64,000 bases of DNA from Maricaulis salignorans (GTDB taxonomy: Bacteria; Pseudomonadota; Alphaproteobacteria; Caulobacterales; Maricaulaceae), in the NCBI RefSeq assembly GCF_900103475.1, contig NZ_FNHG01000003.1, forward strand, positions 62,001-126,000, read 5' to 3'. Of the stretch, positions 23,699 to 34,224 are shown piece after piece. The notes beneath the pieces were generated by a model, which saw only the letters and a list, made by a program, of their open reading frames with translations, ran no database searches and had not been told where the DNA came from. Within the stretch, counting starts at the first letter, position 1. Each line of letters starts with the position of its first letter. A program made the position numbers and the translations under genes.

Positions 23699-24159
23699 CG
23701 CCTGAGCACCAGCAAGGTCACGCAGGACAGCCACACGACACACGCCGCGACGAAGAGCCCGCCACCATCCTGGTTGGGATCAATACCCAGCGGCGTGAAG
23801 AGATGGAAGCAAATCGCGCCCGTCATCACCGCCAGACCGAGGCCGGCACCGAGAATCTGCAAACGCTTCAAACCGGGTATAAATCCACTCAATAGCAGTG
23901 CAGAAGCAATGAGTTCTGCCATTCCGATCACGTATCGGCTGAACAGGCCGGTATGGCCGAACAGGCCGGCCGCCCCCCATGTTGCGGCCCAGCCATCGAG
24001 CAGGCCGAAGATCACCTGGGTCTCCGGCGCGTCGGTGAATTTATAGCGTAGCGAGTCGAGAAATATTGCCGCGATGAAGAGCGGTAGTGCGATCAGCACG
24101 ATGCGTTGAATAGTCCTGGCTATGAGAGCCCTCCCCGAATATTGCCAGCCTAACCGCAA
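23635..24159 (-). CDS. DoxX-like four-helix membrane protein
   Basis: About 150-174 residues with four membrane helices: IVLIALPLFIAAIFL, an amphipathic LFGHTGLFSRYVIGMAELIASALLL, ILGAGLGLAVMTGAICFHLFTPLG and GLFVAACVVWLSCVTLLV. The GMAELIASALLL and CFHLFTPLG pieces are usual in DoxX/YphA-type proteins. Function unknown. The start is unclear: the TTG at 24159 has no ribosome site, while a strong GGGGAGGG at 24136-24129 points to a start further in (near an ATA at 24123 or a GTG at 24099). Confidence 0.7.
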   Translation of the reverse strand: MRLGWQYSGRALIARTIQRIVLIALPLFIAAIFLDSLRYKFTDAPETQVIFGLLDGWAATWGAAGLFGHTGLFSRYVIGMAELIASALLLSGFIPGLKRLQILGAGLGLAVMTGAICFHLFTPLGIDPNQDGGGLFVAACVVWLSCVTLLVLRRQDVLATGCGFIRLLIQTPAR

Positions 24160-24249
24160 GCGGCGGCGACGCGAAGCAGACTTCTACTCGACCGGCGCGC
24201 ATTGATCCCGTAACCATGGCGTGAACACGCTGTGAGGGAGACACACATC

Positions 24250-25355
<1,106 letters not shown>

Positions 25356-25356
<1 letters not shown>

Positions 25357-25853
25357 TGCGGGCGCTGCTCCTGAGCTTCGTCGCCGGCCTGACGGGGTGT
25401 CAGAGCGCCCCGTGGGCGCAATTCGCGATGCAGCCGGAGGATTGCACTGCGTTGGACGCTTGGGCGCGATCCGGGCCGGACGAGCCCCAGACCGTCCAGT
25501 TCATGTGGGTCGAGCGAACCGATGTGATCTCGATGCGACCCGACATGCGATATTACCCGAACGATGACGAGTTTGACTCGTCCTGGGCAGGCGAAGTTTA
25601 CGGCGCACTGGGCCGGTACACACATGGCTCCAGTCTCGACGATCTCGCCGGGATTGCGACGGGGTGTCTGCATGGACGGCTCACGCAGGACCGCAATGAC
25701 AACGGGGAGGTTGCTGCCATCTCATCGGACATCTTTCGGCCCGACTCGATGCTCGAAATACGTTGGCAAGACGAGGGTTGTGGTTTTGTGCCGTTGGAGG
25801 GCACGATCTCGTGGGGCGGATGTTTGACCCTGCGTGCGAGTCGTCCAGACTGA
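25356..25853 (+). CDS. Putative lipoprotein, translationally coupled to frmA
   Basis: 165 residues; its ATG overlaps the frmA stop (TGATG). The signal ends in a lipobox (VAGLTGCQSAP). The rest has four conserved-looking Cys (DCTALDAW, TGCLHG, GCGF, GGCLTL) and no recognisable domain. Coupling to frmA could mean a linked role or just compaction. Confidence 0.65.
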
Positions 25854-25925
25854 ACAGAGCCTGACGGTGCCAGCCGGTTCTCCGATGCTCCTCTCCGGCC
25901 TTTCTTTGTTCCAAAGACCGCCGTA

Positions 25926-25944
25926 TGATAGCGCCATGCTATCA
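25926..25944. promoter_or_regulatory. Operator palindrome of the toxin-antitoxin module
   Basis: TGATAGC-GCCAT-GCTATCA, a perfect 7-bp inverted repeat ending 11 bp before the antitoxin ATG. Such repeats bind the ribbon-helix-helix antitoxin-toxin complex for autorepression. Confidence 0.75.
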
Positions 25945-25955
25945 CGGAGCGCGCC

Positions 25956-26183
25956 ATGGGCCAGATTCTCATCCGCAATCTCGATGACGAGGTCATCGCC
26001 AAGCTCAAACTGAATGCCGAATCGGCGAGCACCTCGCTTGAACAATATCTGCGTGAATTGCTGACGGCCAAGGTCATGTCGGACAAAGAGGCATTCCTGG
26101 CGTTCGCCAAGGGGATGCAGGAAAGCTCGCGGCCATCGGATCTCGACCCGACCGATCTGATCCGCGAGGATCGCGCCCGTTGA
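25956..26183 (+). CDS. FitA/VapB-like ribbon-helix-helix antitoxin
   Basis: 75 residues. The first 40 form a ribbon-helix-helix: the DNA-contacting strand QILIRNLDDEV, then KLKLNAESASTSLEQYLRELL. The acidic C terminus (SDLDPTDLIREDRAR) would fold onto the toxin. A perfect operator palindrome lies just upstream, and the toxin ATG overlaps its stop by 4 nt. The LRELL ending fits the FitA type. Confidence 0.88.
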   Translation: MGQILIRNLDDEVIAKLKLNAESASTSLEQYLRELLTAKVMSDKEAFLAFAKGMQESSRPSDLDPTDLIREDRAR

Positions 26184-26599
26184 GTGTTTTCATCCTCGAC
26201 GCCAGCGTCGCGACCCGGATGTTTCTGGCGGTACCGGAGCGCTTGCGTGCGCTTGCCGCCGCACGCGCGTATGAATTCATCGCGCCCCGTCTAATTCTCA
26301 CCGAGACGGCGAACGCGCTCTGGAAATACGTCCGCCGGGGTGACATCACCCTGGACCAGGCCCAGGAAGCGGTCCGGCAGCTGGACCGGCAGCTCTCCAT
26401 CGTCGATGATTTCAGACTAATCGTCCTCGCCCAGCGGCTCGCGGCAGAGCTGGATCATCCGGTCTATGACTGCGTCTATCTGGCGACCGCGCAATCCTAT
26501 CAATATCCCCTGCTCACCGCCGATAAACGCCTCATCGCCTTCGCCCGTGACCTCTCCCTCGATGTCGCTGATCTGGCCTCGATACCGATTGAGGGCTAA
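26180..26599 (+). CDS. VapC/FitB-type PIN-domain toxin
   Basis: 139 residues. PIN nuclease acidic residues are visible: Asp in VFILDASV, Glu in LILTETANALWKYV, Asp in PVYDCVYLATA and Asp in LLTADKRLI. VapC toxins cleave tRNA or rRNA when the antitoxin is degraded. The start overlaps the antitoxin stop by 4 nt (ATGA-type junction with GTTGAG), the usual arrangement. Confidence 0.9.
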   Translation: MSVFILDASVATRMFLAVPERLRALAAARAYEFIAPRLILTETANALWKYVRRGDITLDQAQEAVRQLDRQLSIVDDFRLIVLAQRLAAELDHPVYDCVYLATAQSYQYPLLTADKRLIAFARDLSLDVADLASIPIEG

Positions 26600-26641
26600 G
26601 AGACGGGCCAAGACTCACCCCCTGCCCCGGATAGCGCGCCC

Positions 26642-27775
26642 ATGACCCTGCACATCACTGACAAGTTCGACAGCGGCAATATCGTCGTCAAGAATTCCCG
26701 CGATCCCGAGAATATCGAGCTGGAGATCCGCAAGGACAAGGATTCCGACTTCTATCAATGGTTCCATTTTCGCGTCTCCGGCGCGCGCGACGAGGATCTG
26801 GTGATGCGCATCACCAATGCCGGCGGCGCCGCCTATCTCGAAGGTTGGCCGGGCTATCAGGCCTGCGCTTCCTATGACCGGGAGACCTGGTTCCGCGTCG
26901 AGACCAGCTATGCCAAGGGCGTTTTGACACTGCAGCACACACCGGAACTCGACACAGTGTGGTATGCCTATTTCGCGCCCTTCTCGATGGAGCGCCACCA
27001 GGACCTGATCGCCGCCGTGCAGAGCTGCGAAGGCGTCAAACTTGAAGTGCTTGGCGAAACGCTGGACGGGCAGACGATGGATTGCCTCACCGTCGGCGAG
27101 CCTTCCAAGAAGAAGCGCACCATCTGGGTCACCGCACGCCAGCACCCTGGCGAGACGATGGCGGAATGGTGGATGGAGGGCTTTCTCGACCGCCTGCTCG
27201 ACCCCGATGATCCGGTGGCGCGCAAGCTGCGCTCGAAAGCCGTCCTCCACATTGTGCCGAACATGAATCCCGATGGCTCGAAACGCGGCCATCTGCGCAC
27301 CAATGCCAAGGGCGTCAATCTCAATCGCGAATGGGACAAGGCCAGTCTGGAAAATTCGCCGGAAGTCTTCCACGTTCTCAACCGCATGCGCGAGACCGGT
27401 ATCGATCTCGCCCTCGACGTCCATGGCGATGAGGCCTTGCCCTATAATTTCATCGCTGGCGGCGAAGGTGCCCCGAATTTCGACCAGCGTGGTCAGGTCA
27501 ATCTCGACGCCTACAAGGCAGCGCTATGCAAGGTCAGCCCGGATTTCCAGACCAAGCATGGCTATGATGTCGACGCGCCGGGCACCGCCAATCTCTCCGT
27601 CTGCACGAATTATCTCGCCAATGAATTCAAGTGCCTGGCGATGACGCTGGAAATGCCGTTCAAGGATAATGCCGACCTGCCCGACATGGTGCATGGCTGG
27701 TCGCCGGAGCGCTGCCGCAAGCTCGGCGCGGCTAATCTGGAAGCCATGCTGGAACTTGTGGACCAGTTGCGGTGA
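26642..27775 (+). CDS. M14 carboxypeptidase (cytosolic carboxypeptidase-like subgroup)
   Basis: 377 residues. The N-terminal beta domain (1-115; [20 protein letters not shown]) is followed by a zinc carboxypeptidase: TARQHPGE gives ligands His and Glu near residue 166, DVHGDE gives the third His near 261, and LTLEMPF supplies the catalytic Glu. [16 protein letters not shown] carries the substrate-binding residues. There is no signal peptide, so it is cytoplasmic. Eukaryotic relatives remove C-terminal glutamates; the bacterial substrate is unknown. Confidence 0.9.
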   Translation: MTLHITDKFDSGNIVVKNSRDPENIELEIRKDKDSDFYQWFHFRVSGARDEDLVMRITNAGGAAYLEGWPGYQACASYDRETWFRVETSYAKGVLTLQHTPELDTVWYAYFAPFSMERHQDLIAAVQSCEGVKLEVLGETLDGQTMDCLTVGEPSKKKRTIWVTARQHPGETMAEWWMEGFLDRLLDPDDPVARKLRSKAVLHIVPNMNPDGSKRGHLRTNAKGVNLNREWDKASLENSPEVFHVLNRMRETGIDLALDVHGDEALPYNFIAGGEGAPNFDQRGQVNLDAYKAALCKVSPDFQTKHGYDVDAPGTANLSVCTNYLANEFKCLAMTLEMPFKDNADLPDMVHGWSPERCRKLGAANLEAMLELVDQLR

Positions 27776-28230
27776 AGCTTTTCGTTGATGCCGATGCTTG
27801 CCCGGTGAAGGACGAAGTCCTTCGCGTCGGCGAGCGCCATGAAATCGAAATGCTCTTCGTCTGCGATGGCGGTATCCGCCGGCCCAATTCCAACTGGGCC
27901 CGGCTGGTAATTGTCGACCAGGGCACGGATGCGGCCGATAACTGGATTGCCGACGAGATCGGCCCGGGCGATGTCTGCGTGACGACGGACATTCCGCTCG
28001 CCGATCGTTGCCTCAAGGCCGGCGCACTGGCGGTCGATCATCGCGGCAAGGCCTTCACGCCCGACAATATCGGCTCGGTGCTGGCGACGCGCAATCTGAT
28101 GACCGATCTGCGCGAGACCGGCATGCAGACCGGCGGTGCGCGGCCCTTCGGCCCCAAGGATCGCTCAGCCTTTCTCAACGGGCTGGAAATCGTCATCCAG
28201 GCCGCCAAGCGCGGCAAGGCCCCGCGCTAA
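27772..28230 (+). CDS. YaiI/YqxD-family protein (UPF0178)
   Basis: 152 residues beginning [15 protein letters not shown], the hallmark of this PIN-like family, with [12 protein letters not shown] and [10 protein letters not shown] further on. The GTG start overlaps the M14 stop by 4 nt, so translation is coupled. Function unknown; a nuclease role has been proposed for the fold. Confidence 0.9.
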   Translation: MKLFVDADACPVKDEVLRVGERHEIEMLFVCDGGIRRPNSNWARLVIVDQGTDAADNWIADEIGPGDVCVTTDIPLADRCLKAGALAVDHRGKAFTPDNIGSVLATRNLMTDLRETGMQTGGARPFGPKDRSAFLNGLEIVIQAAKRGKAPR

Positions 28231-28247
28231 CACATACGAGGTTCCCC

Positions 28248-29078
28248 ATGGAATTGATCAGCTCGGTCAAATGTTTCGGCGGCGACCAGCGGCGCTATCG
28301 CCACCGCTCCGAAGTGCTCGATTGCGAGATGACTGTCTCCGTCTATCTGCCGCCCCAGGCTGCAAAGGGCCCGGTTCCGGCCGTCTGGTTCCTGGCGGGT
28401 CTGACCTGCAGCGACGAGAATTTCATCATCAAGGCCGGGGCCCAGCGCTACGCGGCCGAGCTCGGCCTGGCGATCATCTGCCCCGACACCTCGCCGCGCG
28501 GTGATGGCGTCGCCGATGACGAGGCCTATGATCTCGGCCAGGGTGCCGGCTTCTACGTCAACGCCACCCGCGAGCCCTGGGCGAAGCATTTCCGGATGTG
28601 GGATTATATCACCGCGGAATTGCCCGGCCTGGTGGGTGAGGCCTGCCCGCTCGACATGCAGCGCCAGTCGATCATGGGCCATTCCATGGGCGGGCATGGC
28701 GCGTTGACCATTGGTCTGACGCATCCCGACCGTTTTGCCGCGATCTCGGCCTTCGCGCCGATCGTCGCTCCGATGCAGGTGCCCTGGGGCGTGAAGGCCT
28801 TCACCACCTATCTCGGTGAGCCCCCGTCAGCCTGGGCGGCTCATGATGCCTGCCAGCTCCTGCGCAGCAGCCAGGCCGACCTGCCGCCTATCCTGATCGA
28901 TCAGGGCGAGGCCGATAATTTCCTCGCGGAACAATTGCGGCCCGACCTGCTTGAAGCTGAAATCAGGGGCCGCGACATCACGGTCAGGCGCCAGGAGGGC
29001 TATGATCACTCCTATTTCTTCATTGCCAGCTTCGTCGGCGAGCATCTCGCCTGGCATGCCCGCGCCCTGGCAGTGTGA
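28248..29078 (+). CDS. fghA: S-formylglutathione hydrolase
   Basis: 276 residues, esterase-D family alpha/beta hydrolase. The nucleophile Ser is in MGHSMGGHGAL; the oxyanion region FLAGLTCSDENF is typical, and the acid Asp and base His (GYDHSYFFI) are present. It hydrolyses S-formylglutathione to formate and glutathione after FrmA. It follows yaiI by 17 nt with GAGG in front. Confidence 0.93.
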   Translation: MELISSVKCFGGDQRRYRHRSEVLDCEMTVSVYLPPQAAKGPVPAVWFLAGLTCSDENFIIKAGAQRYAAELGLAIICPDTSPRGDGVADDEAYDLGQGAGFYVNATREPWAKHFRMWDYITAELPGLVGEACPLDMQRQSIMGHSMGGHGALTIGLTHPDRFAAISAFAPIVAPMQVPWGVKAFTTYLGEPPSAWAAHDACQLLRSSQADLPPILIDQGEADNFLAEQLRPDLLEAEIRGRDITVRRQEGYDHSYFFIASFVGEHLAWHARALAV

Positions 29079-29087
29079 GACGGCCGG

Positions 29088-29828
29088 TCAGCGGGTGTGA
29101 CGCCGCACCTTTTTCCTGGGTGTCGTCGGTGCGCCCGGGGCCGGGAAGTGGAAAGCGCTGGGCTGAACGAACTCATCGCGGCGGTCGAAGGCCTGATCGG
29201 CATAAGGTCCGTTGCGGTCGACAAAATCATAGAAGAGATGCGCCGACCATTCATTGGGATTAGGGTCGTGGCGGCCGTGCAGGCGGTTGACGCCATCATA
29301 AATCACCGCATCGCCCGGCTGCATCGGAATGCGCAACATGCTCATCGCCGTCCCGTCCGGCAATAATCCGCCTTCCTTCATGCGCGCATCCTCGCGCACC
29401 GCGTCCTTGGACACCCAGAGCGGCCAGGAAATGTCGTCGGAATAGCCCAGCGTCAGTGAAATCGCGTATTCCGCCGCGGCCCGGTCGACGTGCAAGGCGC
29501 AATGATCACCCTTGCGATAGACCCGGAAATAAGACGTCGTCGGCAGCAATTCCTTGCCGGTCAGTGCCTGCATATAGGGCGTCAGCGACCAGAGCAGTCC
29601 GGCATGGAAGGGATAGTGGTAGGCGTAGGATTCAAAACAGAATTCTCGTGTGAACGGCCCCTTGCCCCAAATCCCGGTATAGGTCTCGGGCGTATTGCCC
29701 AGGCCCCGCTGGAACTGGAACAACATGGCGGCCGCCACTTCGGCCGGGAACATCTGGTGCGCCAGAGCCCAGCCTTGCGTCTCGAAGCTCTTGCGCAGGA
29801 CTTCAAGCTGTTTCAACCGATCGAACAT
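29088..29828 (-). CDS. Putative 2-oxoglutarate/Fe(II) oxygenase-like protein
   Basis: 246 residues from MFDRLKQLEVL, with GAAGGA 7 nt in front; the longer frame has no site. A cupin-like core is suggested by HCALHVDRAAAEYAISLTL (H-x-D), MQPGDAVIYDGVNRLHGRH (distal His) and a following Arg/His pattern, the usual HxD...H facial triad of 2OG oxygenases. The substrate is unknown. The family assignment rests on this pattern only. Confidence 0.6.
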   Translation of the reverse strand: MFDRLKQLEVLRKSFETQGWALAHQMFPAEVAAAMLFQFQRGLGNTPETYTGIWGKGPFTREFCFESYAYHYPFHAGLLWSLTPYMQALTGKELLPTTSYFRVYRKGDHCALHVDRAAAEYAISLTLGYSDDISWPLWVSKDAVREDARMKEGGLLPDGTAMSMLRIPMQPGDAVIYDGVNRLHGRHDPNPNEWSAHLFYDFVDRNGPYADQAFDRRDEFVQPSAFHFPAPGAPTTPRKKVRRHTR

Positions 29829-30017
29829 GGGCCATCCTTCAAGCTCATTGATGGCAGCGATTAGAGCATCCCGGCAATCCGTGTGTCGAGCCGCACCGCG
29901 CAGACACTCGTCCGCATGTGCAGACAAGCGTTATCAGCGCGCTTGACCTGAGCGGCCAGAAAGCGAGGATGGGCGCAATTCGGCGCGAGGCGCCGCGAGA
30001 TTGGGGAGAATTGAACC

Positions 30018-31892
30018 ATGACCAAACTTCTGGCCGGTGTAGCCGTTGGCGCCTTGTTGGCGGCGGGTGGCTATTATGCCTACGGAAATTCCCAGGACGG
30101 TGCCGTCACAGCCGACGAGACCGTCATGACCGAAACTGCGCCCGTTGCGGCCGGTTCGGTTGAGGATGCCGCAAGCTTCCTCGCAGAGACCGAGGCCGAG
30201 ATCGCTGATTTCGGTGAATTCGCGGCTCACACCGCCTGGGTCTATGCCAACTTCATTACCGAGGACACCGAGTATCTGGTCAGCCGGATGAGCGCGGAAG
30301 CGACCGAGCTGTCGGTGCAGCAGGCCGGCGCCACGGCGCGCTTCGCCGACACCGAACTGCCGCTCGACATGCGTCGCAAGATGACCATGCTGACCGCCGG
30401 CATCACCCTGCCGACCCCGGCCGGCGGCGATTACGCCCAGCGCCTGGCTGAACTGACGACGCGGATGAGCTCGGCCTATTCCACCGGCACGATCGATATC
30501 GACGACACACCCGTCACGCTCGACACGCTGGAAGTGATGATGGGCACTGAGCGCGATCCTGAATTCCTCGCCATGATGTGGAATGACTGGCGCGCCGCGA
30601 TCAATCCGGCGCAGATGAGCCAGGATTATGCCGCCATGGTCGAGATCGCCAATGCCGGTGCTCGCGAACTGGGCTTTTCCGACCTCGCCGAGATGTGGCT
30701 GTCCAATTACGACATGCCGGCCGACGAGATGGAAGCCGAGGTCGAGCGCCTCTGGGGCCAGGTCGAGCCGCTGTATGAACAGCTCCACTGTTATGTCCGC
30801 GATGGCCTCAATGAGACCTATGGCGAGGACGTCCAGGCGACGACCGGCCCGATCCGTGCCGATCTGCTCGGCAATATGTGGGCCCAGGGCTGGGCACCGA
30901 TCAATGATATCGTCGGCATCCAGTCCAGCGATGGCGGCGGGTATGACCTGACGCAATTGCTTGAGGCGAATGATTACACGCCGCGCCAGATGGTTGAGAC
31001 AGGCGAGCGCTTCTATACCTCGCTCGGCCTCGACCCGCTGCCGGAGACCTTCTGGGAACGCTCCCTGATCACGCGTCCGCGCGATCGTGATGTCGTCTGC
31101 CATGCCTCGGCGTGGAATCTCGACAATGAGGAAGATATCCGCATCAAGATGTGTACCCACGTCAATGCGGAAGACTTCCGTACCGTGCACCATGAGCTGG
31201 GCCATAATTTCTACCAGCGCGCCTATCGCGGCCAGGACATGCTGTTCCGCAATGGCGCCCATGACGGCTTCCACGAAGCGATCGGCGATTTCGTCGCGCT
31301 GTCGGTGACGCCGGATTACCTAGTCCAGATCGGCCTGCTCGATCAGGACGAAGTGCCTGACGAATCTGCCGATCTCGGCCTGATGATGGATCTGGCGCTC
31401 GACAAGATCGCCTTCCTGCCGTTTGCCGTGATGATGGATCAATGGCGCTGGCGTGTCTTCCGCGGCGAGATCACGCCGGACCAGTACAATACCGCCTGGT
31501 GGGAGCTGCGTGAGCAGTATCAGGGCCTGATGCCGCCGGTTGACCGGCCGGCCGATGCCTTCGATCCGGGCGCGAAATATCACATCGCCAATAATGTGCC
31601 TTATCTGCGCTATTTCCTGAGCTATATCCTGCAATTCCAGTTCCAGCAGGCCGCTTGCGACATGGCTGGATGGGAAGGCCCGCTCAATCGTTGCACCGTC
31701 TATGGCAATGAGGAAGTTGGCCAACGCTTCAACGAGATGATGGAAATGGGCGCTTCACAGCCCTGGCCCGACGCGCTGGAAGCCTTCACCGGCACCCGCG
31801 AAATGGACGGCTCGGCCATCATCGCCTACTTCCAGCCACTGATGACGCATCTGGAAGAGCAAAACACCGGCAGCAGCTGCGGCTGGGAATAA
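30018..31892 (+). CDS. M2-family peptidyl-dipeptidase (bacterial ACE-like), exported
   Basis: 624 residues. An N-terminal hydrophobic anchor or signal (LLAGVAVGALLAAGGYY) is followed by a helical, all-alpha M2 peptidase. The zinc site is HHELGH (near residue 391) with the third ligand Glu in GFHEAIGDF. RYFLSYILQFQFQ and the HxN substrate region (YHIANNVPYLRY) are typical. It removes C-terminal dipeptides from oligopeptides outside the cytoplasm. GGGGAG precedes the ATG and a terminator follows at 31915. Confidence 0.93.
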   Translation: MTKLLAGVAVGALLAAGGYYAYGNSQDGAVTADETVMTETAPVAAGSVEDAASFLAETEAEIADFGEFAAHTAWVYANFITEDTEYLVSRMSAEATELSVQQAGATARFADTELPLDMRRKMTMLTAGITLPTPAGGDYAQRLAELTTRMSSAYSTGTIDIDDTPVTLDTLEVMMGTERDPEFLAMMWNDWRAAINPAQMSQDYAAMVEIANAGARELGFSDLAEMWLSNYDMPADEMEAEVERLWGQVEPLYEQLHCYVRDGLNETYGEDVQATTGPIRADLLGNMWAQGWAPINDIVGIQSSDGGGYDLTQLLEANDYTPRQMVETGERFYTSLGLDPLPETFWERSLITRPRDRDVVCHASAWNLDNEEDIRIKMCTHVNAEDFRTVHHELGHNFYQRAYRGQDMLFRNGAHDGFHEAIGDFVALSVTPDYLVQIGLLDQDEVPDESADLGLMMDLALDKIAFLPFAVMMDQWRWRVFRGEITPDQYNTAWWELREQYQGLMPPVDRPADAFDPGAKYHIANNVPYLRYFLSYILQFQFQQAACDMAGWEGPLNRCTVYGNEEVGQRFNEMMEMGASQPWPDALEAFTGTREMDGSAIIAYFQPLMTHLEEQNTGSSCGWE

Positions 31893-31914
31893 ACCCCGGA
31901 CGCATGGATTACGG

Positions 31915-31943
31915 AAAAGGCGGCTCCCGGGCCGCCTTTTTTT
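31915..31943 (+). terminator. Rho-independent terminator of the M2 peptidase gene
   Basis: AAAAGGCGGC-TCCCGG-GCCGCCTTTT followed by TTT, a 10-bp stem with a U tract 23 nt after the stop codon. Confidence 0.9.
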
Positions 31944-31948
31944 ATCCC

Positions 31949-32536
31949 CTACCCCGCCAGAAACACCCGCTCCACCACCCACCAGAGCGCAGTCGCCGCA
32001 ATCAGTGTCGAAGCCCCCTTCGCCAGCAGCGGATACCAGCTGGCATCGCGAAAACGGTGCAGGGCGAACCACATCGCCAGTATAATCGTCAGCTGGCCGG
32101 CCTCGACGCCGATATTGAAACTCAAAAGGCTCGGCAGAAGCTGGCCCTGCGGCAGGCCGAGCTCGACCAGCACGCCGGCAAAGCCGAGCCCGTGAAACAG
32201 GCCGAAACCGAACACCACCAGCGGCCGCCAGCGCTGCATATCCTTGAAGACCAGGTTCTCGATCGCGACGAAGGCGATGGAGAACGCGATGACCGGTTCG
32301 ACAATATTCGACGGCAGTGTGAACAGGCCGAGCACGGCCAGAGCCAGGGTGAGCGTATGCGCCACGGTGAAGGCGGAGACCTGCCAGACCAGCGGCTTCA
32401 ACCTCGATGAGGCAAAGAAGAGCGCGAGCACGAACAGGATATGGTCCAGCCCCTTGGGCAGGATGTGTTCAAAGCCAAGCCGCAGATACAGCCCGATCAC
32501 ATCCCACACTGTCTGTTCGGCAATCCCGTCCATCAT
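31949..32536 (-). CDS. HupE/UreJ-family membrane protein
   Basis: 195 residues with six or so membrane spans. The metal-binding His pattern GFEHILPKGLDHILFVLALFF starts the domain, and GFGLFHGLGFAG and FNIGVEAGQL continue it; these mark the HupE/UreJ_2 family linked to nickel or cobalt transport. The start at 32536 (MMDGIAEQ) was preferred to GTG 32545, which is only 1 nt from GGGGG. No hydrogenase or urease lies nearby. Confidence 0.85.
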   Translation of the reverse strand: MMDGIAEQTVWDVIGLYLRLGFEHILPKGLDHILFVLALFFASSRLKPLVWQVSAFTVAHTLTLALAVLGLFTLPSNIVEPVIAFSIAFVAIENLVFKDMQRWRPLVVFGFGLFHGLGFAGVLVELGLPQGQLLPSLLSFNIGVEAGQLTIILAMWFALHRFRDASWYPLLAKGASTLIAATALWWVVERVFLAG

Positions 32537-32724
32537 CTTGTGCACGCCCCCGTTCGGCCCAAACGCTAGGCAGGCCGGGCCAGGCTGGCAAGACCGGTTC
32601 TGCGACGGATCGCCCGTCTGCCAGCAGTTGCCCCCCGCCCCGCTTATCCCCTACACCTGTGGTCACAAAACGGCGCCCGAGTCGCGCCAGACAGCCCTCG
32701 GGAAACGGGGGCCAGGGGATGATT

Positions 32725-33573
32725 ATGGCTGACAAATTTGCGTCCAGTGTCGACGTGTCCGGTGAGGACATTCACTGGGATATGAAGGACAAGATGTCCT
32801 ATGCCGGTTATCTCGGCCTCGACACGCTTCTGGCCTCGCAACACCCGCTCTCCGATGAGCATGACGAAATGCTCTTCATCCTGATCCACCAGGTCGGGGA
32901 AATCTGGATGAAGCTGATCCTGCACGAGACTGCCGGCGCGGTGGCGCATCTGCGCAAGGACGAGATCGGTCCGGCGCTGAAAATGTTTACGCGTGTCGCG
33001 CGAGTGCAGGAGCAATTAATCGCCGCCTGGGACGTGTTGGCGACTATGACGCCGGCCGATTATCTCGCCTTCCGGGACAGTCTTGGCCAGAGCTCGGGCT
33101 TTCAGTCCTATCAATATCGCACCATGGAATTTCGCCTCGGCAACAAGAATGCCGAGCTGGCGCGGGTGCATAAATCCAATCCGCAGGCCTGGGACATGGT
33201 CACCGGGGCGCTCGAAGCACCGAGCCTGTGGGATGAGACACTGCGGCTTCTGGCCCGGCGCGGCTATGCTATCCCGGCTGACAAGATCGAGCGCGACTGG
33301 ACCCAGCCCTATGAGCCCTCCAAGGCGGTGGAAGATGTCTGGCGGGAGATTTATCGCGACAGCAAGACCCATTGGGAAGCCTATGAACTCGGCGAGAAAC
33401 TGGTCGATCTCGAGCATAAATTCCAGCAATGGCGCTTCAACCACATGAAGACGGTTGAACGCATTATCGGCTATCGCCGCGGCACAGGCGGCACAGCCGG
33501 GGTCGGATATCTGGTCAAGGCGCTCGATCTGCGCTTCTTCCCGGAAATCTGGACCGTGCGGACCTCGCTTTAA
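32725..33573 (+). CDS. kynA: Tryptophan 2,3-dioxygenase
   Basis: 282 residues, heme-dependent. LTKL-type start region DEMLFILIHQVGEIWMKLIL, SSGFQSYQYRTMEFRLGNKN and the C-terminal FNHMKTVERIIGYRRGTGGT with the heme His are family hallmarks. It opens the indole ring of L-tryptophan to N-formylkynurenine. It is the first gene of kynA-kynB-kynU. AGGGG lies before the ATG giving MADKFASS. Confidence 0.95.
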   Translation: MADKFASSVDVSGEDIHWDMKDKMSYAGYLGLDTLLASQHPLSDEHDEMLFILIHQVGEIWMKLILHETAGAVAHLRKDEIGPALKMFTRVARVQEQLIAAWDVLATMTPADYLAFRDSLGQSSGFQSYQYRTMEFRLGNKNAELARVHKSNPQAWDMVTGALEAPSLWDETLRLLARRGYAIPADKIERDWTQPYEPSKAVEDVWREIYRDSKTHWEAYELGEKLVDLEHKFQQWRFNHMKTVERIIGYRRGTGGTAGVGYLVKALDLRFFPEIWTVRTSL

Positions 33574-33579
33574 CCGGCC

Positions 33580-34224
33580 ATGGCAAAGCAAAACATGGCA
33601 AAAACCTGGGACATTTCACAAACCCTGCGCCCCGGCCTGCCGGTCTGGCCGGGCGATACCGCCTTTGCCATCGACGAGACCTGGGCGATCGGGCCGGGCT
33701 GTCCGGTCAAGGTCTCGCGCCTGACGCTCTCCACCCATAGCGGCGCCCATGCCGATGCGCCCTCGCATTACGACAAGTCGGGGATTGATGCGGCCAGCGT
33801 GGATCTCGCGCCCTATCTGGGCCCCTGCCGCCTCGTCACCGCCGGCTGGACCGGCGAGCATGTGATGATTGACGATCTCGACTGGCCCCTGATCGAGGGC
33901 GAACAGCGCGTGCTGATCCGCACCTATCAGGCCTTCCCGCATGACGTCTGGGACGACAATTTTCGCGCCCTGCACATGGACGTGATCGAACGCCTGGCGA
34001 AAGCCGGCTGCCGCCTGATCGGGGTCGATGCCGCCTCGCTTGACCCGCAGACCTCCAAGACCATGGATGCGCATCACGCGGTGCAGCGCCATGATATGCG
34101 TATTCTTGAAGGCCTGGTGTTCGACGGCGTGCCCGATGGCCGCTATGAATTGATTGCCCTGCCCCTGAAAATTGCCGGTGCCGATGCCGCGCCGGTCCGG
34201 GCCGTATTGCGGGAGCTGAGCTGA
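33580..34224 (+). CDS. kynB: Kynurenine formamidase (cyclase-type)
   Basis: 214 residues. The metal-binding motif STHSGAHADAPSHYD and the start ISQTLRPGLPVWPGDT are those of the cyclase-family KynB. It hydrolyses N-formylkynurenine to kynurenine and formate. It is 6 nt after kynA and its stop overlaps the kynU start (TGATG). A second in-frame ATG at 33595 is possible. Confidence 0.95.
   Translation: MAKQNMAKTWDISQTLRPGLPVWPGDTAFAIDETWAIGPGCPVKVSRLTLSTHSGAHADAPSHYDKSGIDAASVDLAPYLGPCRLVTAGWTGEHVMIDDLDWPLIEGEQRVLIRTYQAFPHDVWDDNFRALHMDVIERLAKAGCRLIGVDAASLDPQTSKTMDAHHAVQRHDMRILEGLVFDGVPDGRYELIALPLKIAGADAAPVRAVLRELS

Noticed and set aside
29934-31274. 446-residue minus-strand frame antisense to the M2 peptidase
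   Set aside because: Shadow frame; the M2 gene has the full zinc site and a terminator.
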